A DNA stretch of 59,143 nt from positions 1 to 59,143 of the forward strand of contig MNZJ01000039.1 in the NCBI GenBank assembly GCA_001873565.1, read 5' to 3'. The stretch comes from Candidatus Peregrinibacteria bacterium CG2_30_44_17. Lineage in GTDB: Bacteria; Patescibacteriota; Gracilibacteria; UBA1369; UBA12470. The notes below the pieces were generated by a model. That model was not told the DNA's origin and ran no database searches. It saw nothing but the letters and a program-made list of their open reading frames with translations. This document shows positions 1 through 7,997 of this stretch, in pieces; position 1 is the stretch's first letter; every line of letters begins with the position of its first letter. The translations under genes and the position numbers were made by a program.

Positions 1-56
1 GTGCTAGGATAAAGCCCTTTTGAGGGTCCCTTTCATTAATATTAATATCAATAATT

Positions 57-320
57 ATGGAACTTTCGAATTCACCAACAACGAAGCAGACTGTATTGGC
101 AGGGTTGATGTCACTCATTGCAGCATGCGCACAGCAGCCAGAAGCCCCTGAGAACTCTTCATATCGTCCCAGATGCGTTGATGAATGTCATAATATTGAT
201 TCATTTGATGCTCCGAGTCCTTGCGGCGACGAATGTCATGAGGCGTTCGATACTGGATTACAAGATACTCGGCACTCGATACATGACGATGTACATGCGT
301 GTACGGTATGTCAGACATAG
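57..320 (+). CDS. Small putative lipoprotein with CX3CH motifs
   Basis: This 87-residue protein has a short hydrophobic stretch at residues 14-24 ending in a lipobox-like LIAAC, so it may be exported and lipidated. The mature part contains two near-identical Cys-Xaa-Asp-Glu-Cys-His motifs (C-X3-C-H) and a terminal CTVC pair just before the stop. C-X3-C-H is a rare variant of the c-type heme motif, but zinc binding is equally possible. There is no further CxxCH and no cytochrome gene in the window. The gene lies 63 nt upstream of mntP on the same strand. I do not recognise the family, and it may be truncated by the TAG after CTVCQT. Confidence 0.45.
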   Translation: MELSNSPTTKQTVLAGLMSLIAACAQQPEAPENSSYRPRCVDECHNIDSFDAPSPCGDECHEAFDTGLQDTRHSIHDDVHACTVCQT

Positions 321-383
321 GAAGACCTATGTGACTTTTATGGCGATCATGTTAATATCACGGCAATTCATTAATGTCATGAT

Positions 384-944
384 ATGAGTTTTGTAACGCT
401 ATTACTTATTGCCGTAGGTCTTTCGATGGACTCTTTTTCCGTCGCTGTCGCTATCGGAGCTGCCAAGAAGACAAAGCCGAAGGTAATACTTAAGTTGGCT
501 GTAGCTTTTATGGTCTTTCACGTTGTCATGACGCTTGCCGGATGGATCAGTGGAAAAGGGCTTCAAAGTATTATATCAGGGATAGATCACTGGATTGCAT
601 TCGGGCTGTTATCTGTGATAGGAGGTAAGATGATTTACGAAGGCGTAAGGGATATGGGAAAAGGAGCACATGCCAAAAATTTAAACTCAGGAACACTCAT
701 AATGTTATCGATCGCGACAAGCATTGATGCCTTAGTGATAGGTATCGGCTTTGCATTCTTAAAAATATCGCTACTGCCGGCTACAACTGTAATCGGGGTG
801 GTGATTTTTGTTATGACATGCGCTGGAGTAGTAATCGGAGGGAAATTTCGTAACCTGATAGGAAAGAAAGCCGAGATAGCAGGTGGCATGACTTTGATTT
901 TCATAGGAACTAAAATACTAGTAGAGCATTTGGGATATTTGTAA
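384..944 (+). CDS. mntP: Manganese efflux pump MntP
   Basis: Probable Mn(II) exporter of the MntP (YebN, DUF204) family in the cytoplasmic membrane. The 186-residue length is normal for the family. The protein is an internal duplication of three-helix units; each repeat carries the conserved Asp motif in its first helix (MDSFSVAVAIG near residue 15 and SIDALVIGIGF near residue 113), which are the metal-translocating acidic residues of the family. The start ATG is taken because the hydrophobic first helix begins directly after it. No Mn riboswitch is visible in the 63 nt upstream. A strong hairpin terminator follows the stop. An Mn-type superoxide dismutase lies 6.4 kb away. Confidence 0.93.
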   Translation: MSFVTLLLIAVGLSMDSFSVAVAIGAAKKTKPKVILKLAVAFMVFHVVMTLAGWISGKGLQSIISGIDHWIAFGLLSVIGGKMIYEGVRDMGKGAHAKNLNSGTLIMLSIATSIDALVIGIGFAFLKISLLPATTVIGVVIFVMTCAGVVIGGKFRNLIGKKAEIAGGMTLIFIGTKILVEHLGYL

Positions 945-953
945 AAAAAACAC

Positions 954-984
954 GATCCCGACGTGTTTGCGGGATCATGTTTTG
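954..984. terminator. Bidirectional terminator between mntP and hsp20
   Basis: A 7-bp stem (GATCCCG at 954-960 with CGGGATC at 970-976) and a 9-nt loop is followed by TTTT on the plus strand and preceded by eight A residues, which read as a U-tract on the minus strand. It can therefore end mntP and the convergent hsp20. Confidence 0.8.
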
Positions 985-1003
985 GCTTTGGTAGCAATGT
1001 TTT

Positions 1004-1426
1004 TCAGCTCTCGACAGGGATTTTCTTTGGACCTCCGATAGAGGCTTCTTTTTTTGGAAGAGTGATGACAAGGACTCCATCTTTGGCTTTTGCCGTTATG
1101 TTGTCTTCGAGAACAGCACAAGGTAATGGAACTTGTCTCTGGAATGATCCGTAGCGGCGTTCTTTGTGGTAATAATTCTTGTCTTTGATTTCGTCTTCGC
1201 TTTCGGACTTGCCGCTGATGGTGAGGTAACTGTCCATCAGTTCGATTTGGATATCCTTAGGATTTACACCTGGTAGGTCCACTTTTACGATCATCTCCTT
1301 GTCCGTCTCTTCAACATCAACCTGAGGCGAGTCGAGGAACTTGGAGAATGGATCCGAGAGCCATCCTTTGCCAAAAAAATGACTAAAAAACGGATCGTTA
1401 CCAAAGGGCATGAGGTCTCTAGACAT
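1004..1426 (-). CDS. Small heat-shock protein, Hsp20/alpha-crystallin
   Basis: Cytoplasmic ATP-independent holdase. The alpha-crystallin domain is seen as VDVEETDKEMIVKVDLPGV..DIQIELMDSYLTISGKSE and ends with the classic A-x-x-x-x-G-V-L-x-I-T-x-P motif (AKAKDGVLVITLPK), followed by a short tail. I start at the ATG giving MSRDLMPFGND rather than the in-frame codon 39 nt upstream. That extension would run through the CIRCE operator, and this ATG has an A/C-rich leader (aacccaaaaaaac) like other genes here. Length 140 residues, normal for bacterial Hsp20. Regulation by HrcA is indicated by the operator. Confidence 0.93.
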   Translation of the reverse strand: MSRDLMPFGNDPFFSHFFGKGWLSDPFSKFLDSPQVDVEETDKEMIVKVDLPGVNPKDIQIELMDSYLTISGKSESEDEIKDKNYYHKERRYGSFQRQVPLPCAVLEDNITAKAKDGVLVITLPKKEASIGGPKKIPVES

Positions 1427-1459
1427 GTTTTTTTGGGTTAAATGATAAGAGAGCCATGC

Positions 1460-1499
1460 TGGCACTCTCTAGTATAGAGTGCCAAGCCAGAGTTGTCAA
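1460..1499 (-). promoter_or_regulatory. hsp20 promoter overlapping a CIRCE (HrcA) operator
   Basis: Reading the minus strand, TTGACA (1494-1499) and TATACT (1471-1476) are separated by exactly 17 nt. Superimposed on the -10 is the inverted repeat TGGCACTC-N9-GAGTGCCA (1460-1484), which matches the CIRCE element TTAGCACTC-N9-GAGTGCTAA recognised by the HrcA repressor in arm sequence and spacer length. Predicted transcription starts about 38 nt upstream of the ATG. Confidence 0.9.
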
Positions 1500-1595
1500 G
1501 TGCTTGACGCGGAACAAAATCGGCTTATCTGTGGCTCAGCGTTATGGACGTATCATAGTTATAAAAAAATACATGGTTACATGTGAATATTTTTT

Positions 1596-1604
1596 TGGTA
1601 AAAT
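1596..1604 (+). promoter_or_regulatory. Extended -10 promoter of the SLH metallopeptidase gene
   Basis: TGG-TAAAAT forms an extended -10 (TGnTAnAAT); a weak TTACAT lies 16 nt upstream. The same TGG-TATAAT style recurs at 46461 and 55551. The resulting leader ends in the A/C-rich aaacaaaaacaaaaatg. Confidence 0.55.
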
Positions 1605-1644
1605 CCACAAGAGAACCATTTGCACCATATAAACAAAAACAAAA

Positions 1645-4044
1645 ATGAAACCGAAAATGATTGTGTCGTTTTTTGTTGTAGCGACAATGACGTTGTTCAG
1701 CATGTTGACGATTGTCCAAGCCGAAACCGACGATACGGGCTCGGCATACGACCTTGGTAGCGTTATGACTTTTGGCGATATTGATTCCACGCATGTGAAT
1801 TTCGATGCGATTTACTTCCTCCACAATACAGGTGTTATACAGGGCTATGACATGGGAGATGGTGCTGCCGAATATAGACCTGATAACAGCATAAACCGTG
1901 CTGAATTTTTAAAAATAATTCTCGAAGGTACGGGAATGGCTACGAATGAGGATTACGAAACATGTTTTCCGGATCTTATTGAAGATGCGTGGTACGAAAC
2001 GTATATCTGTCAGGCTAAAGCAATGGGAGTTGTACAAGGATATCCTGATGAGACTTTCAAGCCGGAACAGGAAATTAACGAAGCGGAATCACTGAAAATT
2101 CTGGGCAATGTGATGAATTGGGAAGTGGAAACGGAAGAAAATCAATTGTGGTACGAGCCTTATTTTGATTATGCCAATGGGAAGAACATAATTCCGGTAC
2201 AGGATGTCGCTGCAACTATGACACGTGGAGACATAGCCGAGATGATTTTTAGGAACGAAGAGGTGAAAACCCTGGAACTCGAAATGTACTCCGAGGATAG
2301 TATTGAGGAGCTGTTTGCGATATATGGCATACCAATTTATGATATTTATATGATTGGTTCGGACGATGATACGAATGTAGCGACTGATGACTTGAATGAT
2401 GGAACAAACATAGTGGCTTACATATCGGAAGATGGACCGGTCATAGCAAATGGCGAAGAGGAAATCACCGTCTATGTGAATCTGATTGCCGGTGATGGTA
2501 GTTATGTAGAGGGTCATGAACTTGAAGGGTCCATTATGGTGCCTCGTAATATTGAGAGGTACGATTTCGAAGATAGTGGCAATGGCTTGTATACGCTTGT
2601 ATTGAGTTCTTATGACGCGGGCACTTTCGGTTTGTACATCAAAGACACATCGTCAGGGGATATATTTACAACGGAAGTGACTTTTGCGCCGGGAGAGCCT
2701 GATTATATAGATGTGGTTGATGTTTTGTATCCATATGAAACAGAAGATCATTATGCATACATATACGCATCGTTACATGATGAATACGGCAACATTTTAA
2801 CATTGGATGATGGCTACGCGCTTTGGTTCGAAACCGATTTAGGGCAGTTTGTTGAAAGACAATACGACGCGGAGACTCATACGTGGTATGCCTCTTTGGC
2901 GGCGGATGTTTTTGGCGAAGCAAATATTAATATAACGGAATTCAGTGATTTGTCGATTAACGAAAATGTCACGGTAGGATTCGACATGGTCTATATAGAT
3001 GTTCCGGAAGCCGTTTACGAGGGCGAAACATTCGAAGTGCCTGTTTATATAAATTACGCGGGATACGATTCTCTGGCTGATTATGATTTGAGGATCAGTT
3101 ATAACTCCGGGTATACAATGTTTGTTGAGGCCTCGGATCCTATTGAGGGTGATGAGTTTGATGAGCCGGTTTACGATGTTCAAGGGAATGAAATAATCCT
3201 ATATCAGGCAACCAATAGTGTGCCTGCGGAAGATGAGAACCATATAAAGCATGTTGCAAATTTGGTTTTTCAAGGGGCTGTGGTGGGAGGATCGACAATT
3301 TACGTGAGTGATGGCGCTATTACAACGGGTGGGGAAGAGGTGGTAGACGCGGATTTGCCTGCTGAGCCGGAAGAAGCGGGGCAGGAGATCAACGTCAAGA
3401 GTACAAAATTAATTTGTATAGACGTGTATACATTGGAAGGTTCGGATGACACTGATTACATGGAAGCGAACTTTGATGTCGATTATGCTGAAAACATTTT
3501 CAATACAGCGGCGGAAAACTGTAATTGTCCGCATTACGTGAATTTCACGTTTTTTTATCAAGAAATTGCGCAAGATGTATGGCAAGGAATAACAGAGTTT
3601 TCCGGTATGGATATCGGTGAAGAAGATGATGTTATTGAAGAAGATGAAATGGAAGATATAGCCTCGGCACTTGTGGCATATGACGGATGTATACAGGTTT
3701 TTTACGTGCCACAACTTGAGGTCGATGATGAAACGGGTGCCGCCGATCCCAATGGAGTTACAATGGGATGGAGTGATATAAGTCCGACAGAATATATAGT
3801 TGTCGATAATTCGAGAGATGCCGGTGATGATATGACAATGGCTCATGAACTCCTGCACATGATGAGTGGAAATACTGTGTTGGACGGACATAATGCCAAT
3901 GCCACGGCTCAAGAACAAAACGATTCTATTAATCAGGGAGCGGAACAACCGGGTAACTTGATGAATTATGACGAGCCCGGAGAAAACATAACAAAAAATC
4001 AATGCGATTTGGTTGAATGGGCTAATTACCAAGATCAGCCTTGA
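1645..4044 (+). CDS. Secreted SLH-domain metallopeptidase with cohesin-like domain
   Basis: 799-residue surface protein. A signal peptide (residues 1-26, ending VQA) is followed by three S-layer-homology repeats at about 35-205 (FGDI..AIYFLHNTGVIQGY; CFPD..AKAMGVVQGY; a weaker third), which would bind secondary wall polymer. Next is an Ig/invasin-like region (about 250-340) and a cohesin-like beta-sandwich at about 442-575 (ETFEVPVYINYAG..YDLRISYNSG). The C-terminal part has the zinc motif HELLH (H734, E735, H738), a later His (H749) and NLMNY around M773, reminiscent of a metzincin Met-turn, although spacing to a third ligand is not canonical. Probable cell-surface protease. Followed convergently by the PurD-like gene. 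Confidence 0.8.
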   Translation: MKPKMIVSFFVVATMTLFSMLTIVQAETDDTGSAYDLGSVMTFGDIDSTHVNFDAIYFLHNTGVIQGYDMGDGAAEYRPDNSINRAEFLKIILEGTGMATNEDYETCFPDLIEDAWYETYICQAKAMGVVQGYPDETFKPEQEINEAESLKILGNVMNWEVETEENQLWYEPYFDYANGKNIIPVQDVAATMTRGDIAEMIFRNEEVKTLELEMYSEDSIEELFAIYGIPIYDIYMIGSDDDTNVATDDLNDGTNIVAYISEDGPVIANGEEEITVYVNLIAGDGSYVEGHELEGSIMVPRNIERYDFEDSGNGLYTLVLSSYDAGTFGLYIKDTSSGDIFTTEVTFAPGEPDYIDVVDVLYPYETEDHYAYIYASLHDEYGNILTLDDGYALWFETDLGQFVERQYDAETHTWYASLAADVFGEANINITEFSDLSINENVTVGFDMVYIDVPEAVYEGETFEVPVYINYAGYDSLADYDLRISYNSGYTMFVEASDPIEGDEFDEPVYDVQGNEIILYQATNSVPAEDENHIKHVANLVFQGAVVGGSTIYVSDGAITTGGEEVVDADLPAEPEEAGQEINVKSTKLICIDVYTLEGSDDTDYMEANFDVDYAENIFNTAAENCNCPHYVNFTFFYQEIAQDVWQGITEFSGMDIGEEDDVIEEDEMEDIASALVAYDGCIQVFYVPQLEVDDETGAADPNGVTMGWSDISPTEYIVVDNSRDAGDDMTMAHELLHMMSGNTVLDGHNANATAQEQNDSINQGAEQPGNLMNYDEPGENITKNQCDLVEWANYQDQP

Positions 4045-4061
4045 GCAAGAAAAGAGTGCCT

Positions 4062-5357
4062 TTACGCCTCTCTCAAATACCCCCAACTGTGTAGCTTATC
4101 ACTATCCTCAAACCATCTGTCGCCAATATCTTTTCTGTAATACATATTGGGAATAATGATGTTATTGATTCTCTGATACATTTGTTGTTGAGCCTGTTTC
4201 ATAGTCATTCCGGTGCCAGCAACAATCAGAGCGATACCGGAGTGTCCGGTAAGAAGCCATTCTCCTTTGTCAATTTTTACGTCTTCGATATGGATACCTT
4301 CCAGATTGTTTTTCTTAAAAATAATGACCGCATCTTTCGAGAAAGAGTCGAAAGTTTTCTTGTCCTTATACGGGAATGGAGGGGTGACGACGCGCGCGCC
4401 TATATGAAAACCTTTCTTGACCTTGATTTCGAATTTCTCTCCGGCGGCGAGCTTGTATAGGAATTCGCCAATCGGAGTAATCATGGAATCTTGCTGAATA
4501 CTTATCGTCGGATAACCGAATCTGGAAGTGAATTCGAGAGGATATACACCGGTGCCATTAACTATACAATTAATATCTATGTAGCCGACGTATCCTTCTT
4601 CCTTCAGAGTCGGTTCAAGCTTCTTAAGAGTCATGTTAAAGAGCTTATTAGGTCCACCCCAAAACATACTCGTACCCATCTCGCCAGTTGCGACGCCGAG
4701 ATCACCAGGGAAGAGCTTTTTATGCTCAAAATTAATATTGATTGGATAAATGAACTCGTTGCCGTTAAAAAAAGCTCCAACAGCAACCTCTACGCCTGAT
4801 GAAACTTTCTTTTGCAGTTGGTACTCCTTAACCTCCTCACTCCATGTTTTGCGATACGCAGCAAGGATTCTGATGACATCGCTACCATCATCCTCTTGCC
4901 CGACAAATAGCAGTCTCTTGATATTTTGAGCTTCGCCGCTCGGCTTGAGTACGTATTTGCCAGGATTATTTTTGATATACTCGATGCCATCGTCAAAATA
5001 ACTAAAATCCTTGTAAGGCAATATGGAGATTTTATGTTTTTTCATTTGCTCCTGTCCAAAAGCACGACTGTCCTCAAGCTTATCTGTGTATGGAGTCCCC
5101 CCGACTACAAGCTTGCCGCGTGCACGCAGATCTTTTGCTTTTTGCCCTTGCCCGAGGACGTCATCAAAGACAATGACGTCGGCCCAATCAACTTCGGCTT
5201 CCCAGTTGTTAGTCTTTGTGACAAAGCCATTACCAATCTGCCTTTCGGATTTTTCGTCGATGTAATACTTGACGCTGTTGCCTTCTTTTTTTACATGCCA
5301 AGCGATGTCGCCGATGAGACCTGAGATGGAAACAAATAAGAATTTTGTTTTTTTCAT
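4062..5357 (-). CDS. PurD-like ATP-grasp ligase
   Basis: 431-residue cytoplasmic ATP-grasp protein resembling phosphoribosylamine-glycine ligase (GARS). Visible are an ATP-grasp Lys motif (GKYVLKPSGEAQ near 130), the catalytic-core segment GDLGVATGEMGTSMFWGG, the metal/ATP segment YVGYIDINCIVNGTGVYPLEFTSRFGYP and a PurD-like C-terminus (IIPNMYYRKDIGDRW). The N-terminus lacks the usual GREHA-type motif of PurD (MKKTKFLFVSISGLIGDIAW instead), and no other purine gene is nearby. It may be true PurD or a ligase acting on another amine. The gene is single, with its stop 18 nt from the convergent SLH gene. Confidence 0.72.
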   Translation of the reverse strand: MKKTKFLFVSISGLIGDIAWHVKKEGNSVKYYIDEKSERQIGNGFVTKTNNWEAEVDWADVIVFDDVLGQGQKAKDLRARGKLVVGGTPYTDKLEDSRAFGQEQMKKHKISILPYKDFSYFDDGIEYIKNNPGKYVLKPSGEAQNIKRLLFVGQEDDGSDVIRILAAYRKTWSEEVKEYQLQKKVSSGVEVAVGAFFNGNEFIYPININFEHKKLFPGDLGVATGEMGTSMFWGGPNKLFNMTLKKLEPTLKEEGYVGYIDINCIVNGTGVYPLEFTSRFGYPTISIQQDSMITPIGEFLYKLAAGEKFEIKVKKGFHIGARVVTPPFPYKDKKTFDSFSKDAVIIFKKNNLEGIHIEDVKIDKGEWLLTGHSGIALIVAGTGMTMKQAQQQMYQRINNIIIPNMYYRKDIGDRWFEDSDKLHSWGYLREA

Positions 5358-5420
5358 TTTTTTTGTAGCAAATAGCTATCAATATCTTTATATGCTTATG
5401 TGTTTGTAAGTAAAGCTATT

Positions 5421-5443
5421 CTAGGTTGTGTTAACACGCCCTA
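5421..5443. repeat. 23-bp dispersed repeat, copy 1
   Basis: A 23-bp segment with the palindromic core GTGTTAACAC, flanked by CTAGGTT and GCCCTA, is identical to 32607-32629. Here it covers the last codons and stop of the MsrQ-like gene; in the other copy it directly follows mnmA. It could be an insertion-sequence end, a REP-like element or a protein-binding site. Confidence 0.6.
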
Positions 5444-6048
5444 TTAAGCCTCTTCTTCACATATGCCAAAGTCACCAAGACGGTGACGATAATCATGAAA
5501 TACAGCGCAACATCTTTTCCTATAGCAAGAAATACATATAGAGCTCCAGCATAGAAGTAGGCATAAGCTAATCTCTGTATACGCTTCCAGTTTTTCTTAA
5601 GAACCCTCTGGCAAAACTCATTGGAAGTCAAAAGCAGGATAACCCCTGTGACGTCACCAAGATGCGCGAAAAAGGTATAGTTCTCAAAAGACCAAAAAGA
5701 AGGCTCGAAATAACCCGCCATATATGCAACGCCTCCTATCATGACCTTGGACAAAACGATGCTAACGATAATCGCGGAGGATATAATTCCTAAGCCTTTT
5801 CGTAGTATGATAAGAGGGCGCAGCCATGTCAGCTTGGATAGTAGATCGGCAAGAGGTCTGATCGCCATGACAATGAATACAGTCCAGTGGGAAATATCAT
5901 ACATAAAAGGCATAAACCATTTAGGTAGCTGCTCAGAGTAGTAAGTAATAGCTATGGGCATAGTCATAAGCAAGATCATCGATGCAACGACGAGCACTGT
6001 GTTAATGACGCGAATCAATTTGATATAAATCGTTGTGAGAGAGGACAT
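5431..6048 (-). CDS. Ferric-reductase-like heme membrane protein (MsrQ/YedZ type)
   Basis: 205-residue polytopic membrane protein with about six hydrophobic segments. The order SHWTVFIVMAIRPLADLLSK..LRKGLGIIS..NEFCQRVLKKNWKRIQRLAYAYFYAGALY matches the ferric-reductase-like transmembrane domain of YedZ/MsrQ, which carries heme b and passes electrons across the membrane. The YedZ-typical LTSN..CQRxLxxxWKRIQRLAY motif is clear. It is followed without a gap by apbE in the same direction, so a flavin-dependent extracytoplasmic electron-transfer route is likely. No MsrP partner is in the window. Its C-terminus is encoded inside a dispersed repeat, so the natural end may have been altered. Confidence 0.75.
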   Translation of the reverse strand: MSSLTTIYIKLIRVINTVLVVASMILLMTMPIAITYYSEQLPKWFMPFMYDISHWTVFIVMAIRPLADLLSKLTWLRPLIILRKGLGIISSAIIVSIVLSKVMIGGVAYMAGYFEPSFWSFENYTFFAHLGDVTGVILLLTSNEFCQRVLKKNWKRIQRLAYAYFYAGALYVFLAIGKDVALYFMIIVTVLVTLAYVKKRLNRAC

Positions 6049-6954
6049 TCAAGATGTTTTTATTTGCGAATTTTCGGAAGACATTATAACACCATCTTTT
6101 TTTATTAGAACAAAATCGACTTTTCGGCTGCACAGGAACTCATTGGCAGCGCTAGAACCTAGAATCATACAGGTTGTAGCATATGCGTCAGCGAGATAAC
6201 CTTCGTCGGCAATGACTGTAGCGGAAGCTAAGTCCGTATCGATGACTTCTTGATCAGCGCTGATTATATGCGAATATTCAGTATCTCCGCTCTCCCAACG
6301 TCTTTTGTATTCTCCGCTCGTAGCCAAGCTCCGATTATGTAGAGGTACGTGTATGTCATATTGCTTTGATACCGGATTGTATATGTTAAAAACGAACCTC
6401 TCTCCATTTAAATTAAGACCTCTAGTACTAATGTCTCCGCCCAAATTAACTACTACTCCGCAAGCATCAGAAAGGCTCGACGCGATCTCATGTGCCAGTA
6501 GTCCTTTCACAAGTCCGCCAAAATCGAGACATTGCCCGTCTTTAAGCTCTATAAATAGGCTATCTCTATCGTAAGAGATTTGAGAAAAATCAGTATTGTA
6601 GCTGGATAGTTTTGTATGGAATTCTTTTGTCGTTTCAAAATCCGAATCGTAACCAAGTAGGTCCAATCTCACCAGAGGGTTAAAAACACCGTCAGTATCG
6701 CGCCACAGCTCAATAACTTTTTCAAAAACATAAAAAAACCGTTCTGACACAGAGGATTGCTTGTGACGATTGAGATAAGACAGCGCACTATCATGGATAA
6801 AACGTGAAAACTCCACCTCATAGCTTTGCGCCAGATGCAAAACTTCAAGATACTTATCGTCAACAGTGTTCTCATCCAAGACGCCATCGTCTACGATAAT
6901 AGAGACGAAAAAATCAGTGCCCATCAGTTTTTGCAGGTACTTATGCTCTTTCAT
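6049..6954 (-). CDS. apbE: FAD:protein FMN transferase ApbE
   Basis: ApbE transfers FMN from FAD to Thr/Ser of extracytoplasmic flavoproteins. The 301-residue protein shows the family landmarks in order: MGTDFFVSI at the N-terminus, EVEFSRF with a following Ser, DFGGLVKG near 145, VVVNLGGDI, RSLATSGEYKRR, HII and the Mg-binding DAYATTCMILG near the C-terminus. I see no signal peptide or lipobox, so it may act in the cytoplasm or be exported atypically. It forms a unit with the MsrQ-like gene downstream and a one-helix peptide gene upstream. No protein with a canonical flavinylation motif is encoded nearby. Confidence 0.92.
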   Translation of the reverse strand: MKEHKYLQKLMGTDFFVSIIVDDGVLDENTVDDKYLEVLHLAQSYEVEFSRFIHDSALSYLNRHKQSSVSERFFYVFEKVIELWRDTDGVFNPLVRLDLLGYDSDFETTKEFHTKLSSYNTDFSQISYDRDSLFIELKDGQCLDFGGLVKGLLAHEIASSLSDACGVVVNLGGDISTRGLNLNGERFVFNIYNPVSKQYDIHVPLHNRSLATSGEYKRRWESGDTEYSHIISADQEVIDTDLASATVIADEGYLADAYATTCMILGSSAANEFLCSRKVDFVLIKKDGVIMSSENSQIKTS

Positions 6955-6965
6955 ATAGGTTGATT

Positions 6966-7124
6966 TTAGCTGGCTGCAGAATTCAGTATAGCATTGTCGG
7001 ATGACGATGTTGCTGCACTCTTCGCTTCAATAGCCTCCTGCCTAGTGTTAATCAGATGGAAAGTTGAGAGTACGCTTATAATCAGAGCGGTGGTGGCAAA
7101 AAATCTAAGGGTATCTTTCTTCAC
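6966..7124 (-). CDS. One-helix small membrane protein upstream of apbE
   Basis: 52-residue peptide with a basic N-terminus, one membrane helix (FFATTALIISVLSTFHLI) and a short Ser/Ala/Thr-rich tail (AKSAATSSSDNA). I start at GTG (7124) because a promoter (TTGATT, 16 nt, TACGAT) overlaps the longer in-frame reading and would start transcription at or beside this GTG. It is 11 nt upstream of apbE, so probably its operon partner. The tail SAATSS faintly resembles the S-G-A-T-x-[TS] sites modified by ApbE, but the FMN-binding domain is absent. Family not recognised. Confidence 0.5.
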   Translation of the reverse strand: MKKDTLRFFATTALIISVLSTFHLINTRQEAIEAKSAATSSSDNAILNSAAS

Positions 7125-7129
7125 AATAC

Positions 7130-7157
7130 ATCGTAGGTTAAGGTCGCCTAAAATCAA
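7130..7157 (-). promoter_or_regulatory. Promoter of the apbE/msrQ-like operon
   Basis: On the minus strand TTGATT (7152-7157) and TACGAT (7130-7135) are 16 nt apart; the -10 ends 5 nt before the GTG, so the message would be nearly leaderless. Confidence 0.5.
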
Positions 7158-7312
7158 TACTAAAGTATGTTAACATAACCACCTTCAAAGCGGAACAAAT
7201 AGATTTTGTTCAATACAGGGAAGGATGACAAAATTGCTAATGAGGCAAGGATTTTTCTATTGCAAAAAGTAGCGAGAAATCCGAATGGAGCTCGCATATG
7301 GGTATTAATAGC

Positions 7313-7342
7313 AAACCAAAGCCTTGGTTTTCTTCAAACCAA
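7313..7342. other. Short alternating inverted repeats 3' of sodA
   Basis: AAACCAA, TTGGTTT and AAACCAA follow one another within 30 nt, allowing two mutually exclusive hairpins. This is the only structure seen in the gap between the apbE-operon promoter and the sodA stop. No clear U-tract follows, so a terminator role is uncertain. Confidence 0.35.
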
Positions 7343-7371
7343 TCGAGGAGATTTTAAAAAAAAACGCAAGC

Positions 7372-7953
7372 CTAGATCATTTTGAAAAGCTTCCAAAAAT
7401 TCTCCACGTATTCCGGCCTTCTATTTTGATATCTGAGATAGTAAGCATGCTCCCAGACGTCCAAAGCGATAATCGGAGTGTGTCCGTTGGACAAAGGAGA
7501 ATCTTGATTGAGTGTTGAATAGACTTCAAGCTTTCCATTGCCATCTCTGACAAGCCAGGCCCATCCGCTGCCGAACTGCCCAAGAGCAGCTTTGGTAAAA
7601 GCCTCTTTGAACACGTCGACCGAACCAAATATGTCGGAAATTTCTTGGACCAGTTTCTCATCACGCTGGTTGGTCGGATCGATCACCTTCCAGAACAGCG
7701 CGTGATTGATATATCCTCCACCATTGTTGCGCAAACTAACACGGTCCTCGCCGCTGATATCGAGTTTGTCGATATCACGAATCAAATCTTCAACACTTCC
7801 GGCATTAAGGTCGGGATATTTCTCAAGGACGGCATTGGTCTTATCGGTATAGGCTTGATGGTGCTTAGAATGGTGAACCTCCATTGTCATGGCGTCGATG
7901 AACGGTTCGAGCGCATCGTAAGCGTAGCCTAATTGTGGTAATTCAGCTCTCAT
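7372..7953 (-). CDS. sodA: Superoxide dismutase, Mn-type
   Basis: Cytoplasmic Fe/Mn superoxide dismutase, 193 residues. N-terminal domain with the first metal His in MEVHHSKHHQAY, second His in GGGYINHALFW; C-terminal domain with FGSGWAWLV and the metal motif DVWEHAYYL. The residues that separate Mn from Fe enzymes point to manganese: Gly-Gly in NNGGG and the active-site Gln in STLNQDSPL, as in E. coli SodA. There is no signal peptide. It is monocistronic, and its presence fits with mntP-based manganese handling in the same region. Confidence 0.93.
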   Translation of the reverse strand: MRAELPQLGYAYDALEPFIDAMTMEVHHSKHHQAYTDKTNAVLEKYPDLNAGSVEDLIRDIDKLDISGEDRVSLRNNGGGYINHALFWKVIDPTNQRDEKLVQEISDIFGSVDVFKEAFTKAALGQFGSGWAWLVRDGNGKLEVYSTLNQDSPLSNGHTPIIALDVWEHAYYLRYQNRRPEYVENFWKLFKMI

Positions 7954-7997
7954 ATAGTTAAGGGGTTAAGAAGTACAAAGAGCGTAATTCGTATCAT

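Noticed and set aside
118-387. Overlapping alternative frame across the first small gene
   Set aside because: Composition is atypical and it overlaps the CX3CH frame; no motif or leader supports it.
1427-1465. Upstream extension of hsp20 (MPAWLSYHLTQKN)
   Set aside because: It would be encoded within the leader and CIRCE operator downstream of the predicted transcription start; the internal ATG has the typical leader and N-terminus.
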